From NCBI RefSeq assembly GCF_047948215.1, contig NC_134457.1, positions 86,507,398 through 86,571,397 on the forward strand: 64,000 nt of DNA. Direction: 5' to 3'. The stretch is from Lycorma delicatula (Eukaryota > Arthropoda > Insecta > Hemiptera > Fulgoridae). The position numbers and the translations under genes were made by a program. Below are positions 33,080 through 45,655 of the stretch, one piece after another. Within the stretch, counting starts at the first letter, position 1; each line of letters opens with the position of its first letter. Below the pieces are notes generated by a model that had not been told where the DNA came from, did not search any database, and saw only the letters and a program-made list of their open reading frames with translations.

Positions 33080-35335
33080 ATGAAACTGGCCACTTCTAAG
33101 AAGGGATGTATGAAGTTTGCACAGGGAATATATAAAAAATTAGCGGAGAATGTAACGCCAGAAGAATTTATGGACATTGTGCAGGATGAATGCAAAATAC
33201 CTGGAGTCACCTATAGCAGGCCTCTAAGGCAGTACATGTACTGGTGGTGTGAGGAGATTGGGCGGCTGCACAAACAAGCACAGGCTAAGAAGAGGGCTAA
33301 TCGAAGAGGTGATCCTGTACTGATGGAACCTACCCTCTCAGAGTATACGGCATCTCATGCTGCCTTGAAAGCAGCAATTGAACAGGCAAAGAGAAAATCT
33401 TGAAAGGAGTTATATCTTGATATCAACAACGATCCTTGGGGTCGTGGCTATCAACTAGTGGTTGGGGAACTTTGTCGATCTTTGCCGGCACATTAGCTGA
33501 AGCACAAGTCTGGACAGCAGTGAGGAAGCTGTTTCCGGACCGGGAGGAAACCCCCAGAGAGGAGACAGAGTTGAATGATATCCCGCCATTCCGTACTGAA
33601 GAGCTCATCTGAGCGGACAGGAGAATGAAGTTACATAAGAGCTTGAGCCCGGATGAGAATCCGGTAGAAATTGTGTATACCATATTTTGGTGGATGAGGC
33701 ACCAGTAGAAACCCTCAGGACGATGAACGCTATGCTGAGACAAGGACACATTCCGAAACAATGGAAGCGAGCGAGGCTCGTTTTGTTAAAGAAGACTAAT
33801 GCAGTGGGAGCGTCTTCATTCAGACCATTGTGTAATTAACAACATCTGTAAATTACTTGAGAGGATGATGGAGAGCTGTCTAGAAGAGGCTATACTGGCT
33901 AGAGGAGGACTTCATGAAGGGCAATATAGTTTCAGAGCGGGAAGGTCCACGATCGGCGTGGTCAAGGAGGTCATACAGATAGTAGATAACGCAGTAGCCG
34001 TTCCTGGAGGACCAGGAAGATATCAGTAGTGGTTCTCCCGGATGTAAGAAATGCCTTAACTCCCTCACCCGGGAGTCAATTTTCCAGATGCTGGGGGAGT
34101 GGGGCATAGACGGGTACATGAGAAGAATAGTCCAAAGCTACTTAGATGAAAGGAACCTCGTCTATAAGATTGGAAGTTCGGAGCTGTGGTTTCGTTCTAC
34201 ATGCAGAGTGCCCCAGGAGTCAGTCCTGGGTCCCCTGATGTGTAATATGGTGTATGATGGGGTTCTGAAGCTGCGTTATCTGGACAGCGTGACTCCAATT
34301 GCTTATGCAGACGACCTCGCCTTTGTCGTGGTAGCAAGGGCAGAGGAAGCAGTTGCTGAGGTGGCTAATACTGCAACAGCTATTGTTGGAGAGTGGATGA
34401 GAGACAAAGGTCTGCGGTTATCGCAGGAAAAGACGACATACATCAGCTGGAACCCATGCTGTAACCCATAATAATACACATAGAGGGTGAGGCGGTCCAA
34501 CCATGAGACACTGCCAAGTATTTGAGTATCTGGTAAACCACAGTAGGATATTCACGCCCTACGTTCGTAAGACGTAAGATAAAGCTGGACTGTTGGTGAA
34601 GAAGCTCACTAGAATACTCACTAACGTTGGAGGACCCCGAGCATCCAAAAGAAGATTATATGTCCATGTAGTGAGGATCCCAGGCATCCAAAAAAAGATT
34701 ATCTGTCCATGTAGTGAACTGGCTGTTATTGTACGGGGTTCCTGTGTGGGACAGAGCCTTAGAAGTGGAGCGCAACAGACGAATACTCGAGGGGACGCAG
34801 AGGCGTATTGCTCTCAAGACAATCTTGGCATGTGCCTCTGTATCAACGAAGGTGGTAATGGTTGTAGCGGGAATTCTGCCTCTGCAGCAACTAGCCAAAC
34901 AACGTGCTCTAAGATATAATGGCGAATTAAGAGAGGATGCAAAGGCTGTTTTAATGCACGATTGGCTACGCAGATGGGATGTGTCTACCAAGGGCAGGTG
35001 GAAACATCGGCTGATATCTCGGATCGAGGTCTGGGTCGGGAGCAGTTTTGGTGAGACGAACTTCTGCCTCACACACAGTTCTTGACAGGACATGGGGTCT
35101 TTAGGACCTACCTGTACCGCCAGAGGAGGGCAGAGGATCACAACAGCCCTTATTGTGGGGATCCTAACACACCCGAGCTGGCAAGTGCGGAGAATTTCCA
35201 CACTATAACAACGTTCGTGTCAGAGATACTAAAAGAAAAAGAAAAGGAAGCGAGGGGGTGAGAGACAGCCTCGGCTGGAGTCGTATTTCTGTGGGAACGT
35301 GTTACGCAGGTGGGCGACGGCGATGAAGATCAGAG
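33080..35335 (+). pseudogene. R1-clade ORF2, reverse transcriptase and C-terminal part
   Basis: The frame 33080-33400 carries the linker with PLRQYMYWWCEEIGRLHKQA, typical of R1-type ORF2. Further blocks are LVLLKK then SSFRPL and INNICKLLERMM (about 33790-33870), HEGQYSFRAGRST (about 33920), LGEWGIDGYMRRIVQSYL and CRVPQESVLGPLMCNMVYDG. The last has Gly of the PQG motif changed to Glu. IAYADDLAFVVVA keeps the catalytic YADD (about 34310). The C-terminal region includes LLYGVPVWDRAL, LPLQQLAKQRAL and WDVSTKGRWKHRLISRI. Stops and shifts separate the blocks. The closing zinc motif is not readable. Confidence 0.8.
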
Positions 35336-35726
35336 AATCTTGAGCCCCTGAGATATTAAGACCGAGACCCGGCAGGAGTTCACCTCAGGGTTACTACTGT
35401 TAAGAGGCAAGCACAAAAGACCAAGACCCAGTTGCAGAGATGGGGTGGCTGCAAACGGCACAGCCGGGCCTGGCTGCCCGTCCTCGTTGTTAGAAATAAA
35501 GGCACTTCCCAGAGCTCTGTGATGTATTAATGTGTATCCAGCTCTGGTAAACAGAGCAAACATAAATATATATTAGTTATATTATTAAATACTTTGATGG
35601 AGAGAAAAAACAATTAGATTTTTTATCCTGCTGAATGTTCAATGAAAAGAATGGTTGCAGACACAGGGAAAACAACATGAACTATCTGTAAAATTAAAGA
35701 AGACGTGCACTGTAACATTAAAAAAG

Positions 35727-35985
35727 ACCCACTACATTGGTCTAGTGGTGAACTCATCGCAAATCAGCTGATTTCAAAGTTGAGAATTGTATGGTTCAAA
35801 TCCTAGGAAAGGCAGTTACTTTTAAACAGATTTGAATACTAGATCATGTGTTCTTTAGTGGTTGGGTTTCAATCAACCACACATCTCAGGAATGGTCAAC
35901 CTGAGACTGTATACAAGACTACATTCATTTACATCATATCATCCTCATTCATCCTCTGATGTAATACCTTATGGTGGTTCCAGAG
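35727..35985 (+). mobile_element. tRNA-derived SINE (type 1)
   Basis: It matches the 7655 copy: ACATTGGTCTAGTGGTGAAC (A-box region), AAATCAGCTGATTT and B-box GGTTCAAATCC, then TTTAGTGGTTGGGTTTCAAT and ACACATCTCAGGAATGGTC. The tail ATCCTCTGATGTAATACC then GGTGGTTCCAGAGGC closes it. It lies immediately beside the Tigger/jerky fragment on the opposite strand and may have inserted next to it. Confidence 0.88.
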
Positions 35986-36575
35986 GCCGTTTCAGTTTTG
36001 ACTGAAAGACTTATTAGGTAAAATTTTTAATTAAGGCCTAACTAATGATAGTTAAATATCTGACCACCTGTTAGGCTTTCAGTTTCGCTTTATTCCTGAA
36101 ATTTTTTCTTGAATGCTTCCATTTCTTCAAAAGTCAGCGATAGTTTTTCACCACAAACACACAACTGACTGATACTGTTGCTTTTCTTCCATTGTCAACC
36201 AAACCAACACTTGCTGTGAAATCTGGGTCCCCTTCGTTGAATTCATTGTGAAAATGCAACACCTTTTGCTGTAAGCAAAGGCATACCTTTGTCTCTGAAA
36301 TGTGTAAAACAAACAAACACAGCTTCAATCACTTTTTCCATAGTTTTTCTTTCTTTTAATGCATCCACCCTCCATAACTATTGATGCACACCATTTTTCT
36401 ACTTCCACTCATTTCCTTTTCCAGTCTCCTACTGTTATCTGTCCAATGCCAAAGTTGTCAGCTAACTGCTTTGTCTCTCCCTTGAATTGTCTGCCTCTGC
36501 ACTGTTTCTCCCTTGTTCAGTCTCATCTTTCTTTCTTTTTGCTGCCATTCATTTGGTGCTTGCATGAATTTCAAC
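35986..36575 (-). pseudogene. Tigger/jerky-type (pogo superfamily) transposase, N-terminal part
   Basis: Minus-strand translation gives, in order, the CENP-B-like helix-turn-helix QLADNFGIGQITVGDWKRK (about 36465-36405), a linker CIKRKK, and LQQKVLHFHNEFNEGDPDFT then ASVGLVD (about 36275-36195) from the second DNA-binding domain. Next is LCVCGEKLS then FEEMEAFKKKFQE (about 36165-36105). The start of the DDE domain follows, where QIFNYHxLGLN stands for the usual .IYNADETGLN. The reading changes frame at least twice and has stops. The aspartate of the NADET motif is lost. The catalytic C-terminal two thirds are absent. These elements move by cut-and-paste at TA. Confidence 0.75.
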
Positions 36576-36732
36576 TTTTAAACACAACAATGTTTGTCAA
36601 ATAAGACACACCACACAAGTAGTAAGGGTAATGACTTTCAATTCTCTTTAAATAATTTTGACTTTAATTTCTCTTAAAACAATTTCTTACTTTGAATTCA
36701 TATAATTTACAATTGCTATTCTAAGTACTCAT

Positions 36733-38185
36733 GATTAACAATTGCTACTTTAATTTCTGGCTTTAGTGTCCACATCTTTGAATTCTTGAACGCCCCAGAC
36801 CCCCCATGATAATTTTAATGGATCGTAGCCCACTAAAATCTTATATTGCATATTCAATTTTCATATTGATACTTAGACCATCTAATCTGTGTTAATATCA
36901 ATTAGTTTATAAAATTAATTTCACCAATCAGCATAAAAAACAATCACTATTACACTGAATCAAAACTTTTAATTCTGAGAAACTTTCATGGTATTGTTAT
37001 TGGTAACATTATTAATCTATACCAAATCCATCCCTTTATTATATAAGAGAAATTCTTTTAAAAAGGATGGAAGAAAACAGTTTGGAAACCTAGTACTGGT
37101 GCATCAACTGAACTACTCTTTGGCAGAGACACCACTCTTTACAATCACATTTTGCGATCTATAGCAGTGGATCTCTCTATTTTTGAAATGTGCGATCAAT
37201 GTTGAACAGTGAGCTAGGTACTAACTGTTCAGGTGATGGGATACGAAGAGAAAGGAAGAAGAGTTTTGAGGAACAGTCCCTAGGTAGCCTCATGTCTTTA
37301 GAGCAGCTTATATTCACATATGCTGGATTCATAGTCATATAGCTACAGCCACTTGATGTAATACGTAAGTGATTTATTGACACACAAAATGGTAACTGAG
37401 AAGTTTTGATTGAAAATAAATTACTTTTAACATTACATATTTGAGTTAATAAATTATATAAATATATTAAATTATTTGATAACTTTTTGACTGCAATTTT
37501 CACTAAAGATAATTTCATTTATCAATGAATAATTTAATTAATAAAAAATAATAATTTAATGAATTGAATGCATACGTGCAGTATTTAATGTTAAAAGACT
37601 AACAACAGACCATTATCTACACATTTTCCTGTTTCATTATCTCTCTCTTTACATGCTTATGACAAAAATATTTCTGATCTTTTTTAGAACCTTTCAAAAA
37701 CAAAATCATCATATCTTCATACTACTTCGTCAACCAAATTTTCTGTTATGATAACATAACATGTAACTTAAAGATTCACTTCACTTAAAGATTCATTTAA
37801 TATTTTTAATTGGCTATCTATCTGTTTTTAATCATCTCTTCCATTTTACCTTTATTATACATAGGAAAAATATTTTCCCAACCGAGTTCATCAACCACTT
37901 CTCTGCACATGAGTATATGTTTATAATGTATTTTAAAGTTAATAAGAGATCACTTGAACCCTAAAGCTTTCTAAGAACTGAGTAAATTATTAGCTCACAA
38001 TTTACATAATTCTTTTATAAAAATTGAAATAACATTTATTCATAGTATCTGTGTAAACATCATATAGATCAAAAGCTAATCAACATACCTCTAATAACAT
38101 TTTTTAAAGTATTTGAAATAGTCAAGAACTAGATATTGATTTTTTATAATGGTATCATATTCAGTTATTAGAAAAACAAAGTGTA
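36733..38185 (-). repeat. Left arm of a ~1.45-kb inverted repeat
   Basis: Long runs of this arm are the reverse complement of 41615-43106. Examples are CCCACTAAAATCTTATATTGC (near 36830) against the matching segment near 42990, TCTATCTGTTTTTAATCATC (near 37820) against the one near 42010, and TATGATAACATAACATGTAA against the one near 42080. The arms differ by scattered substitutions and small indels. No conserved protein can be read in this arm. The outer boundary is at about 36733 and the inner boundary at about 38185. Confidence 0.9.
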
Positions 38186-40878
38186 AATAAGACTATTGGT
38201 AACCATGTAATAGATTTTTTTTAAATTGCCCTGTTGAAAGATTAAGGAACACATTTAACAATCCACAAACAAAAACACACAGCTTAGCAAGATTAGAAGC
38301 AAAAATTTATAATTATTCTACTTTCCAAGATAATTTCTGAAAAAGACCCAATAAAAAATTGCATTAATATAATTAAATTTTCAGAACAATATTTTAATAA
38401 AGCTTTATTTTATTCTGTGTCTTTTTCCGTGCAATGGAAAAATTTTGTGTTTACTATTGTAGTTGTTGCATAGTTCATAACAATTTATTGTATCATTATT
38501 AAACTTGTCCTTGACTGGCATTGTAAATTTCAGCAGGATCACTTCCTAATTTACATATATATATGTACATTTTTTGAACAAAAGGAGAAAATAAGGGGTT
38601 ACAGTACATCTCTAAAATGCTAATTACAATAATTTATAATGAGCAGTATAACCAATAGACTGATAGCTGAGCCTGCTTTACATGTTACTAACAATATTAT
38701 TTAACAGAGAACAAAAAAAAAACCCATAACATATTTTATTGTAACATTAATTAAAAAAAAAAAAAAACGGTGTTCATGAACAGTACAATATCATATAAAA
38801 GTAATCGATGAATGAAGTTGTTTCTTAATGAAAATCTATCACAAAAAAAAGAAAAAACTAATAAAGCAAACGGGATAGACCAATAACCTAATATTACTTA
38901 TGGTTTTATCGTGTAAAAAATATTTGAACAAAGAAATAGCAAAATGTACATGAAGAACAATTTTTGTTAATGATATGATAGAAATAAGCTCAATTAATTT
39001 GCTTTTAACACAAGTATACACACTAACTAGTAAATATGGATATGTATAGCTGAATGTGTGAATAGATAGAGAAAATTATGGGAAAGGAATATAAAGATTG
39101 TTGGAGAATAGTAATGGTGGACTAGAATGCTGTGGTAGGGGAGAACAGGATGAATAAGAACCAGGAAAGTATGGAAAGTATAGAATAAAAAGATAGTCTT
39201 ATTGAGTTTTGCTAGATAAACAAATTGTTCCCTAAGAATACTTAGTTCAAACGGCATAAAAGAATGTGTGGATCAGCAGGAAATGAAAACAAATATAAAA
39301 AACACATATTGGTTGCCAGGACCCAACATTTATAATAATTTTATACTTATAGTAGCAGAAATAAAAGTAATATTGAAAGAAATAAATTAACTAAATGGAA
39401 TTTGCAAAAAATAAAAATTGAAAAGCAAACAGTAGGAATGAAGGCTAGCTAAGAAGCTCAGATATTTGACTGTAATAAAAGATGCAATAAAAATTGCAAG
39501 GAAACAAACAATTGATGCCATGAGTTACCAGAAAGATAATTAAAATAAATGGGCAGAAAAAATATTAAGACTAGAAGGGTTGAAGAAAGTAAGAAGCTCT
39601 TTGAAAACTAAGATAATGAATTATGAGTAACTACAAAATCAAAGAAGTATCTTGCAGGTGAATTCTCAGACAAAGAAAATTTAGAAAGAGGTGGTTGGTA
39701 TCTCTAATTTATAAAATATTAAAAATAGTAACAAGAGATAAGTGGAAGAAGAGTATAGTCACTAGGCAATTGTCAAAATGTAAAAATGTTAAACAAAGAG
39801 CAAGATGTACTTAAAAGTTGATATAAATTCATTAAGGAACTACACTTATCTAAAAAATAATAATATGATCTATCTGCAGATCATTTTAAAACAGAATGAA
39901 TGAAGAAAGGCAGGAATTCTAAAAACTGGGAGTTACATAAGCAACAAAAAATATTAAAAATGTGAAAGTTGTAGAAATAATTAAACTGCCAAAAGAAGTG
40001 ATGTCTTAATGAAGAAGAATTACAAGACACGGTTATACTATATAATGGAATCTACATTAGCAGGATGTGGCCATAAAATTCTTAAAACCTCCATGATTTC
40101 ATTTTCAAAAAGGCAAGTACATTAAAGTGCCAAGGATAAAGTACATACAATTAGTTAAATTTCAAACTAAGAAAAGATTCTTCTGCAAGCTCTGAATAGA
40201 GAACTGAGTAAAGTAAAAATGGAGGAAATGGTTACAGTAATATAGATAGATTTAATGTACAATTAATATGTAAATATGATGAAAATACTCTAGAATATAA
40301 AGAAATCTGTCAAGGACAAAGAAGAATAAGCTATACATGGTTCACAGATGTTGAAATTTTTTCAGGAGCCTGAAGTACATGATAATCAATATATGATTTC
40401 AAAATTAGATAATTCTGGAATAGAAATAAGAATGAAAATGAATTCTAGGAAATCTACAATAGTGAGCAATAGATTGTATGAATAAAAGACGGAATTATTA
40501 ACAACAGCAAAGATATTAACAACTATACAAATTAAAAAAGGTGCCATATTAATAAAACTTTACAAAAGTAAAAGCAATACAAAAATAAGAATAACAGTGG
40601 CTAAGGCAGGCATGGGCAACACTTTCATAATTCGGGGGGCCAAATTATCATTTTATCTGAGTCAAGGACTAGACCGAATTATTAAATTAAACAGATTTAT
40701 TAAAACAAGTTGCTACTTATATAATGCTTTGGTATAACCCTTTATGTAAATTTTATAATAAATTTAATTAACCATACTGGCGTTACTATTACTTTAATAA
40801 TTATATAGAGTTTTTTAGATTTTTGTCTTATTCTTATCTGAATTTTTTATTTATTGTATTTCAACCTCAAACAAAATG

Positions 40879-40914
<36 letters not shown>

Positions 40915-41614
40915 CTGCCAGAAAGGAAAATTATTTTTCTTGAAAAGGCATGTAAATTTGTATATTTTTCTTCCACCAAATAAAATTTATAAAAATCTAT
41001 CAAAGTTATGTTGTTAAATTTTTTAGCACTAAATCTGACTGAAGCTCAATAAGTTCCATCAGTAAGTTTTCTGGCACAATATTTACATCAGCAGCCATAG
41101 GACAAGCAAATATAACAATGTGGAATCTTAGTTCTGAAGTTGGAGTTGACAAACCTTTTCAAATTACTAGTACTTTCAGTTCATCTCTATAACGGGATAT
41201 TTTTATGAGTTGCTAGAGTAGAAAATAACAATTTTTGACTCGTATCTGAATTTTTCAACAATCTTTCTTTATTACAAAAGGCCTTGCCAAGATTTTAAAA
41301 ATAATATGAGACCTTTTGTTGACATTTATTTATTTTACTTTTCTCTTTCTTTCTTATTTATATTTAGAAACATTTCTTTATTTATTTTTTATTCCTTAAT
41401 TTTTTTTTATTATTAAAAGGGTAGATGAAATTTCCCATTAAAATCATGGTAGATGAAAAATTTAAATCAAAAATATGGAGGCTTTCTTATTTGTTTTCTG
41501 TTAATATATAGCAGTCAAAAGTTACTAGGCATGGTAGAAATCTTACCTATTTGATGAAAATGTAGAGTGTGATTACAAATTTGTTACAGATGTTGGAATT
41601 CCTGTACATACTAA
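38186..41614. other. Spacer between inverted arms, unassigned
   Basis: AT-rich DNA of about 3.4 kb. A TA microsatellite lies at 40881-40911. The block 39400-40600 is A-rich, with fragments that faintly resemble a decayed reverse transcriptase, but I cannot support it. A short GC-rich spot at about 40605-40670 (GGCATGGGCAAC, GGGGGGCCAAATTAT) resembles the ends of some hAT elements, without a partner end. No gene found. Confidence 0.5.
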
Positions 41615-43106
41615 ATATTGTGAGAAACCAGTTTTTGTAATAACTGAATATGATGACCATTATAAAAAATCAATATCTAGTTCTGACTGTTTCAAATACT
41701 TTTAAAAATGTTATTAGAGGTATGTTGATTAGATTTTGACCTATATGATGTTTACGATACTATGAATAAATGTTATTTCGATTTTTATTCTGCATTTGAT
41801 GATCTAAATAATAAATGAAAATAAAAGAATTATGTAAATTGTAAGCTAATAATTTACTCAGTTCTTAGAAAGTTTTAGGGTTCAAGTGATCTCTTATTGA
41901 CTTTAAAATACATCATAAACATATACTCATGTACAGAGAAGTGGTTGATGAACTCGGTTGGGAAAATATTTTTCCTATGTATAATAAAGGTAAAATGGAA
42001 GAGATGATTAAAAACAGATAGATAGCCAATTAAAAATATTAAATGAATCTTTAAGTGAAGTGAATCTTTAAGTTACACGTTATGTTATCATAACAGAAAA
42101 TTTGGTTGACGAAGTAGTACGAAGATATGATGATTTTGTTTTTGAAAGGTTCTAAAAAAGATCAGATATATTTTTGTCATAAGAATGTAAAGAGAGAGAT
42201 AATGAAACAGGAAAATGTGTAGATAATGGTCTGTTGTTAGTCTTTTAACTATTAAATACTGCACGTTTGCACTCAATTCATTAAATTATTATATTTTATT
42301 AATTAAATTATTCATTGATAGATGAAATTAACTTTAGTGAAAATTGGAGTCATATAATTTAATATGTTTTTCTAAATTTATTAACTCAAATATAAAATGT
42401 TAAAAGTAATTTCTTTTCAGTCAAAACTATTCAATTTCCATTTTGTGGGTCAATAGATCACTTACAGCTTACAGCAATTGGCTGTAGTTATATGACTATG
42501 ACGTCAGCATATATGACTATATGCTGGTCTGCAGGCATGAGGCTATCTAGGGACCGTTCATCAAAACTCTTCTTCCTTTCTCTTTGTTTCTCATCACCTA
42601 AACAGTTAGTACCTAGCTCACTGTTCAACTTTGATCGCATATTTCAAAAATAGAGAGATCCACTGCTTCAAATCGAAAAGTGTGATTGTAAAGAGTGGTG
42701 TTTCTGCCAAAGACTAGTTCAGTTGATGCACCAGTACTAGGTTTCCAAAACGTTTTCATCCATCCTTTTTAAAAATATTTCTCTTACATAATAAAGAGAT
42801 GGATTTGGTAAAAAATAATAATGTTATCAATAACATTACCGTGAAATTTCACAGAATTAAAAACAACATAGAAATTGTTTTACACATCAGTGGTGACTGA
42901 ATTGTTTTGGATGCTGATTGGTGAAACTAATTGATATTAACACAGAATGTTATAGATGGTATAAGTATCAATATGAAAATTGAATATGCAATATAAGATT
43001 TTAATGGGCTACGATCCAATAAAATTATTATGGGGGTCTGGGGCCTCCAAGAATTCAAAGATGTGTATACTAAAGTCAGAAATTAAAGTAGCAATTTTTT
43101 TATCAA
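41615..43106 (+). repeat. Right arm of the ~1.45-kb inverted repeat
   Basis: Reverse-complement partner of 36733-38185. It starts near GTTTTTGTAATAACTGAATA and ends near AAAGTAGCAATTTTTTTATC. The Maverick-type polymerase remnant begins about 60 bases after its end, so this arm may be the terminal or 5' flanking part of that element. The duplicated, inverted left arm would then come from a second copy or from the opposite terminal repeat. Confidence 0.9.
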
Positions 43107-43164
43107 TGGTATAATATTCTCAATAACCAATCCGGAATAGAGAAAAGGAACTTATCAGAGTAGG

Positions 43165-45655
43165 CAAAAATTATGAGAACTTGCACATGAACTGTATAAA
43201 TGTATTGGAAAACCTATGAAGATATTGGAGATAAAGGTTTTACTTTGGAAGATAAAAGAAATATAGAAAAAGTATTAGACATTCAGATTAAAATTATGTG
43301 TGCCAAGAATATGAATAATATTATCTACAAAAGTGATTCAAAAGATACTGTAATTTATCATTTCAAGAATGATAATCATTTTGATCTAATTACTAGTATG
43401 AAGACTTTATTAGGTAAATAAAATTACTGTAAAAATTGTGATAAAGCATGGAATGTTGGTGGTTGGCCAGTGCCCGGGCATAATTGCACACTGAAACCTT
43501 GTAAAATGTGTCTGAAAGAGGAGCATGATGAAGAATATGAAACTATAAACTGTAAGGACTGCAATCAATATTGTCACAATGAACAGTATATGATGGAACA
43601 CAAAATAAAAAATGGTGTATGTGAAAATATAGTTAGGTGAAAAGTGTACAATTATATTTGTAAGAGATATGTATATCATAAGTGTGGGTATTCAAAATGT
43701 ATTGAACATGTTGAGACGGCAAGTCATAAACGTTAGAAGTTACCAAAAAGTTCAAAAGGTGGAAGGTGTAAAGGCTGTAAGAAGTGTATTGAAGGTTGCG
43801 TTAATGAAAACAAATCTTGTCAGTATATAACAAAATATTTTTTCTTCAATTAGGTTATGCAAGAAACTGGAGAACACATACCAAATCTGGTGATTGTTAA
43901 AAACTACTATGGAAAGAGCATTATAATTACACTTGTATAGAACATTACAGAAAAGAATATGAAGCAGAATTTATTTTGAGATAATGTGTAGAGAACACAA
44001 CTGCACCTTTTACTATATACAATGGAACAAAACTTACGATACCTGAATATGAGAATAAAATTATAGATAGCTCTATCTTTGATGCCTTACCTTCAGCATT
44101 TTTTCCAAAGACATATGGGCTTACTGAAATGAAGAAAGGGTATTTTCCATATTTTTTCAACACACCTGAAAACCAGAATTATATTGGACCTGCTCCTGAA
44201 ATTAATTTTATGGTGCTGATTCTATGACACATAAAGCCAGAAAAGAGTTCCTGAAATGGCACACAAGTACAGTAGAAGAGAACTATGTCTTTTACTTTAA
44301 GAAAAAACTAGAAGAGTATTGTAACTATACATATTTTGAGAAGAGATTGTCAGGAATTAAGCAATCAGTTTGTGGAAATTACTAACTTTGACCCATTTCA
44401 GTATATTACAATAGCCGATATTTGTATGGCTATTTATAAAGCAAAATACCTTGAGGAAAAAACTATAGCTGTTATATAACCAGACAGAAAAGAAAAATAT
44501 ATTAAGCAGTCAGTCAGTTGGCTTCATAGATTTACTGGAGTACAGCATGCACTAAATGCTGAGACTTTACTTTAAGTGGAGCTAAAGTAGATTGTTTTAA
44601 CAAAATAATGAATATTGTTTATCAATATCATGGATGTTACTAGCACGGCCGTGTAAAATGTTACAAGCCAGATACTATAAACAATGTTAATAAGATCATT
44701 ATGAATAGTTCATTTGTTAAGATAAATGAGAGGACAAAACAGTTGAGACAGTCTGGTTACAACGTAGAAGAGATTTGGGAATGTGAATGGCTTTCTGTAT
44801 ATAAGAAAATAAAAGAAACAGATAAGGTTAAGATTGTAGAACCCCTTGTCACTAGAGATGCATTCTTCAATGGAAGAAATAATGCAAATAAATTGAAAGT
44901 TATATCCTACAGTTCAATATTATGATTATTATCCATTTGGTAATCCAGAGAAAGTTTTTAATCCTAAGAATTATAATACTGAATGGTTCGGTATAGTTAA
45001 ATATAAAGTACTTCCTCAAAAAAATTTGTATCGTCCTGAACTTCCAGTTAAAGGAGAAAAGTTGTAGTTTCATTTATGTAGAAAATGTACTACTAAAAAT
45101 AATAGAGCAATTTTCATAGTGGTAGAGAGATCACAGAAAATTGGACGACCATAAAGATCAATAAGGCTTTAGAATAGGGTTACAAGATATTAGAAGTGTA
45201 CGAGAGTTGGTTATCTAAAAACAAATCAAATGTGTCTTTGAAAGGATACACAAGAGATTTTATGAAGATTAAACTTAACACTTCACTTTGGTAGACAAAC
45301 TACAAAACAAAAGAAGAATATGTACTTGATATTAAAGAGAAACTGGAAATAGAACTAGATACTGAAAAAATTGAGCCAAATCCCAGTAAGAGAGCTGTAT
45401 CAAAGGCTTGCCTGAATAGTTTATGGAGTAAGTTTGGGCAAAGATTAAATATGAATCAAACTAAATATGTATGTGATATTATAATATACTTTTAAATGAT
45501 AGACTGAACAAAACAAACTTGACTTTACTAAATGATAATATAGTACAAATAATATACAAATTGAAAGGTAGTTTTTTAGATCTTAAAACTACTAATGTAT
45601 TTGTAGCTGCTTTCATAACACCTAAGAAATAGACTATGCTTACAACTTGCAGTTC
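43165..45655 (+). pseudogene. Maverick/Polinton protein-primed DNA polymerase B, decayed and 3'-truncated
   Basis: This is a family B DNA polymerase of the type carried by Maverick (Polinton) elements, which replicate by protein priming. The readable order is ELAHELYKCIGKP then EDIGDKGFTLEDKRNIEKVL and VIYHFKNDNHFDLITSM (43200-43418), then a cysteine-rich segment (NYCKNCDKAWNVGG, CKMCLKEEHDEE). Next come ITNFDPFQYITIADICMAI (about 44380), HRFTGVQHALNAE, QYHGCY, and VEPLVTRDAFFNGRNNA (44838-44885, the PRDAFFGGRTNA motif). YYDYYPFGNPEKVF, EPNPSKRAVSKACLNSLW then SKFGQRLN (about 45375-45440), and FLDLKTTNVFVAAFIT (to about 45625) close it. It ends before the catalytic DTDS motif. Many stops and frameshifts are present. 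No integrase, ATPase or capsid gene was seen nearby. Confidence 0.85.

Larger units (their letters stand above)
32220..35565 (+). mobile_element. R1-clade LINE, decayed, 5'-truncated
   Basis: This holds the 3' end of ORF1 (three cysteine knuckles), all of ORF2 in pieces (endonuclease, reverse transcriptase, C-terminal region) and a 3' UTR that seems to end near 35565, where GC content drops. AATAAA occurs at about 35495. There is no RNase H, as usual for R1-clade elements. It starts with the same first knuckle at which the ORF1 remnant at 27690-29172 ends, so the two are probably separate copies in the same orientation. Flanking target duplications were not found. Confidence 0.75.

Noticed and set aside
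34656..35201. 181-codon minus-strand frame
   Set aside because: It lies opposite the C-terminal part of the R1-clade ORF2 and has no family resemblance of its own.
27690..35565. One R1-type LINE with a 3-kb insertion in ORF1
   Set aside because: Both pieces contain the first cysteine knuckle, with different residues, so two separate copies are more likely.
39400..40600. A decayed reverse transcriptase in the spacer between inverted arms
   Set aside because: Only vague, frame-hopping resemblance in A-rich DNA; no catalytic motif could be read.
40605..40670. A hAT element end (GGCATGGGCAAC...GGGCCAAATTAT)
   Set aside because: No matching inverted end or 8-bp duplication was found nearby.
36733..43106. 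A complete Maverick bounded by the inverted arms
   Set aside because: The polymerase lies outside the arms and the spacer has no recognisable Maverick gene.
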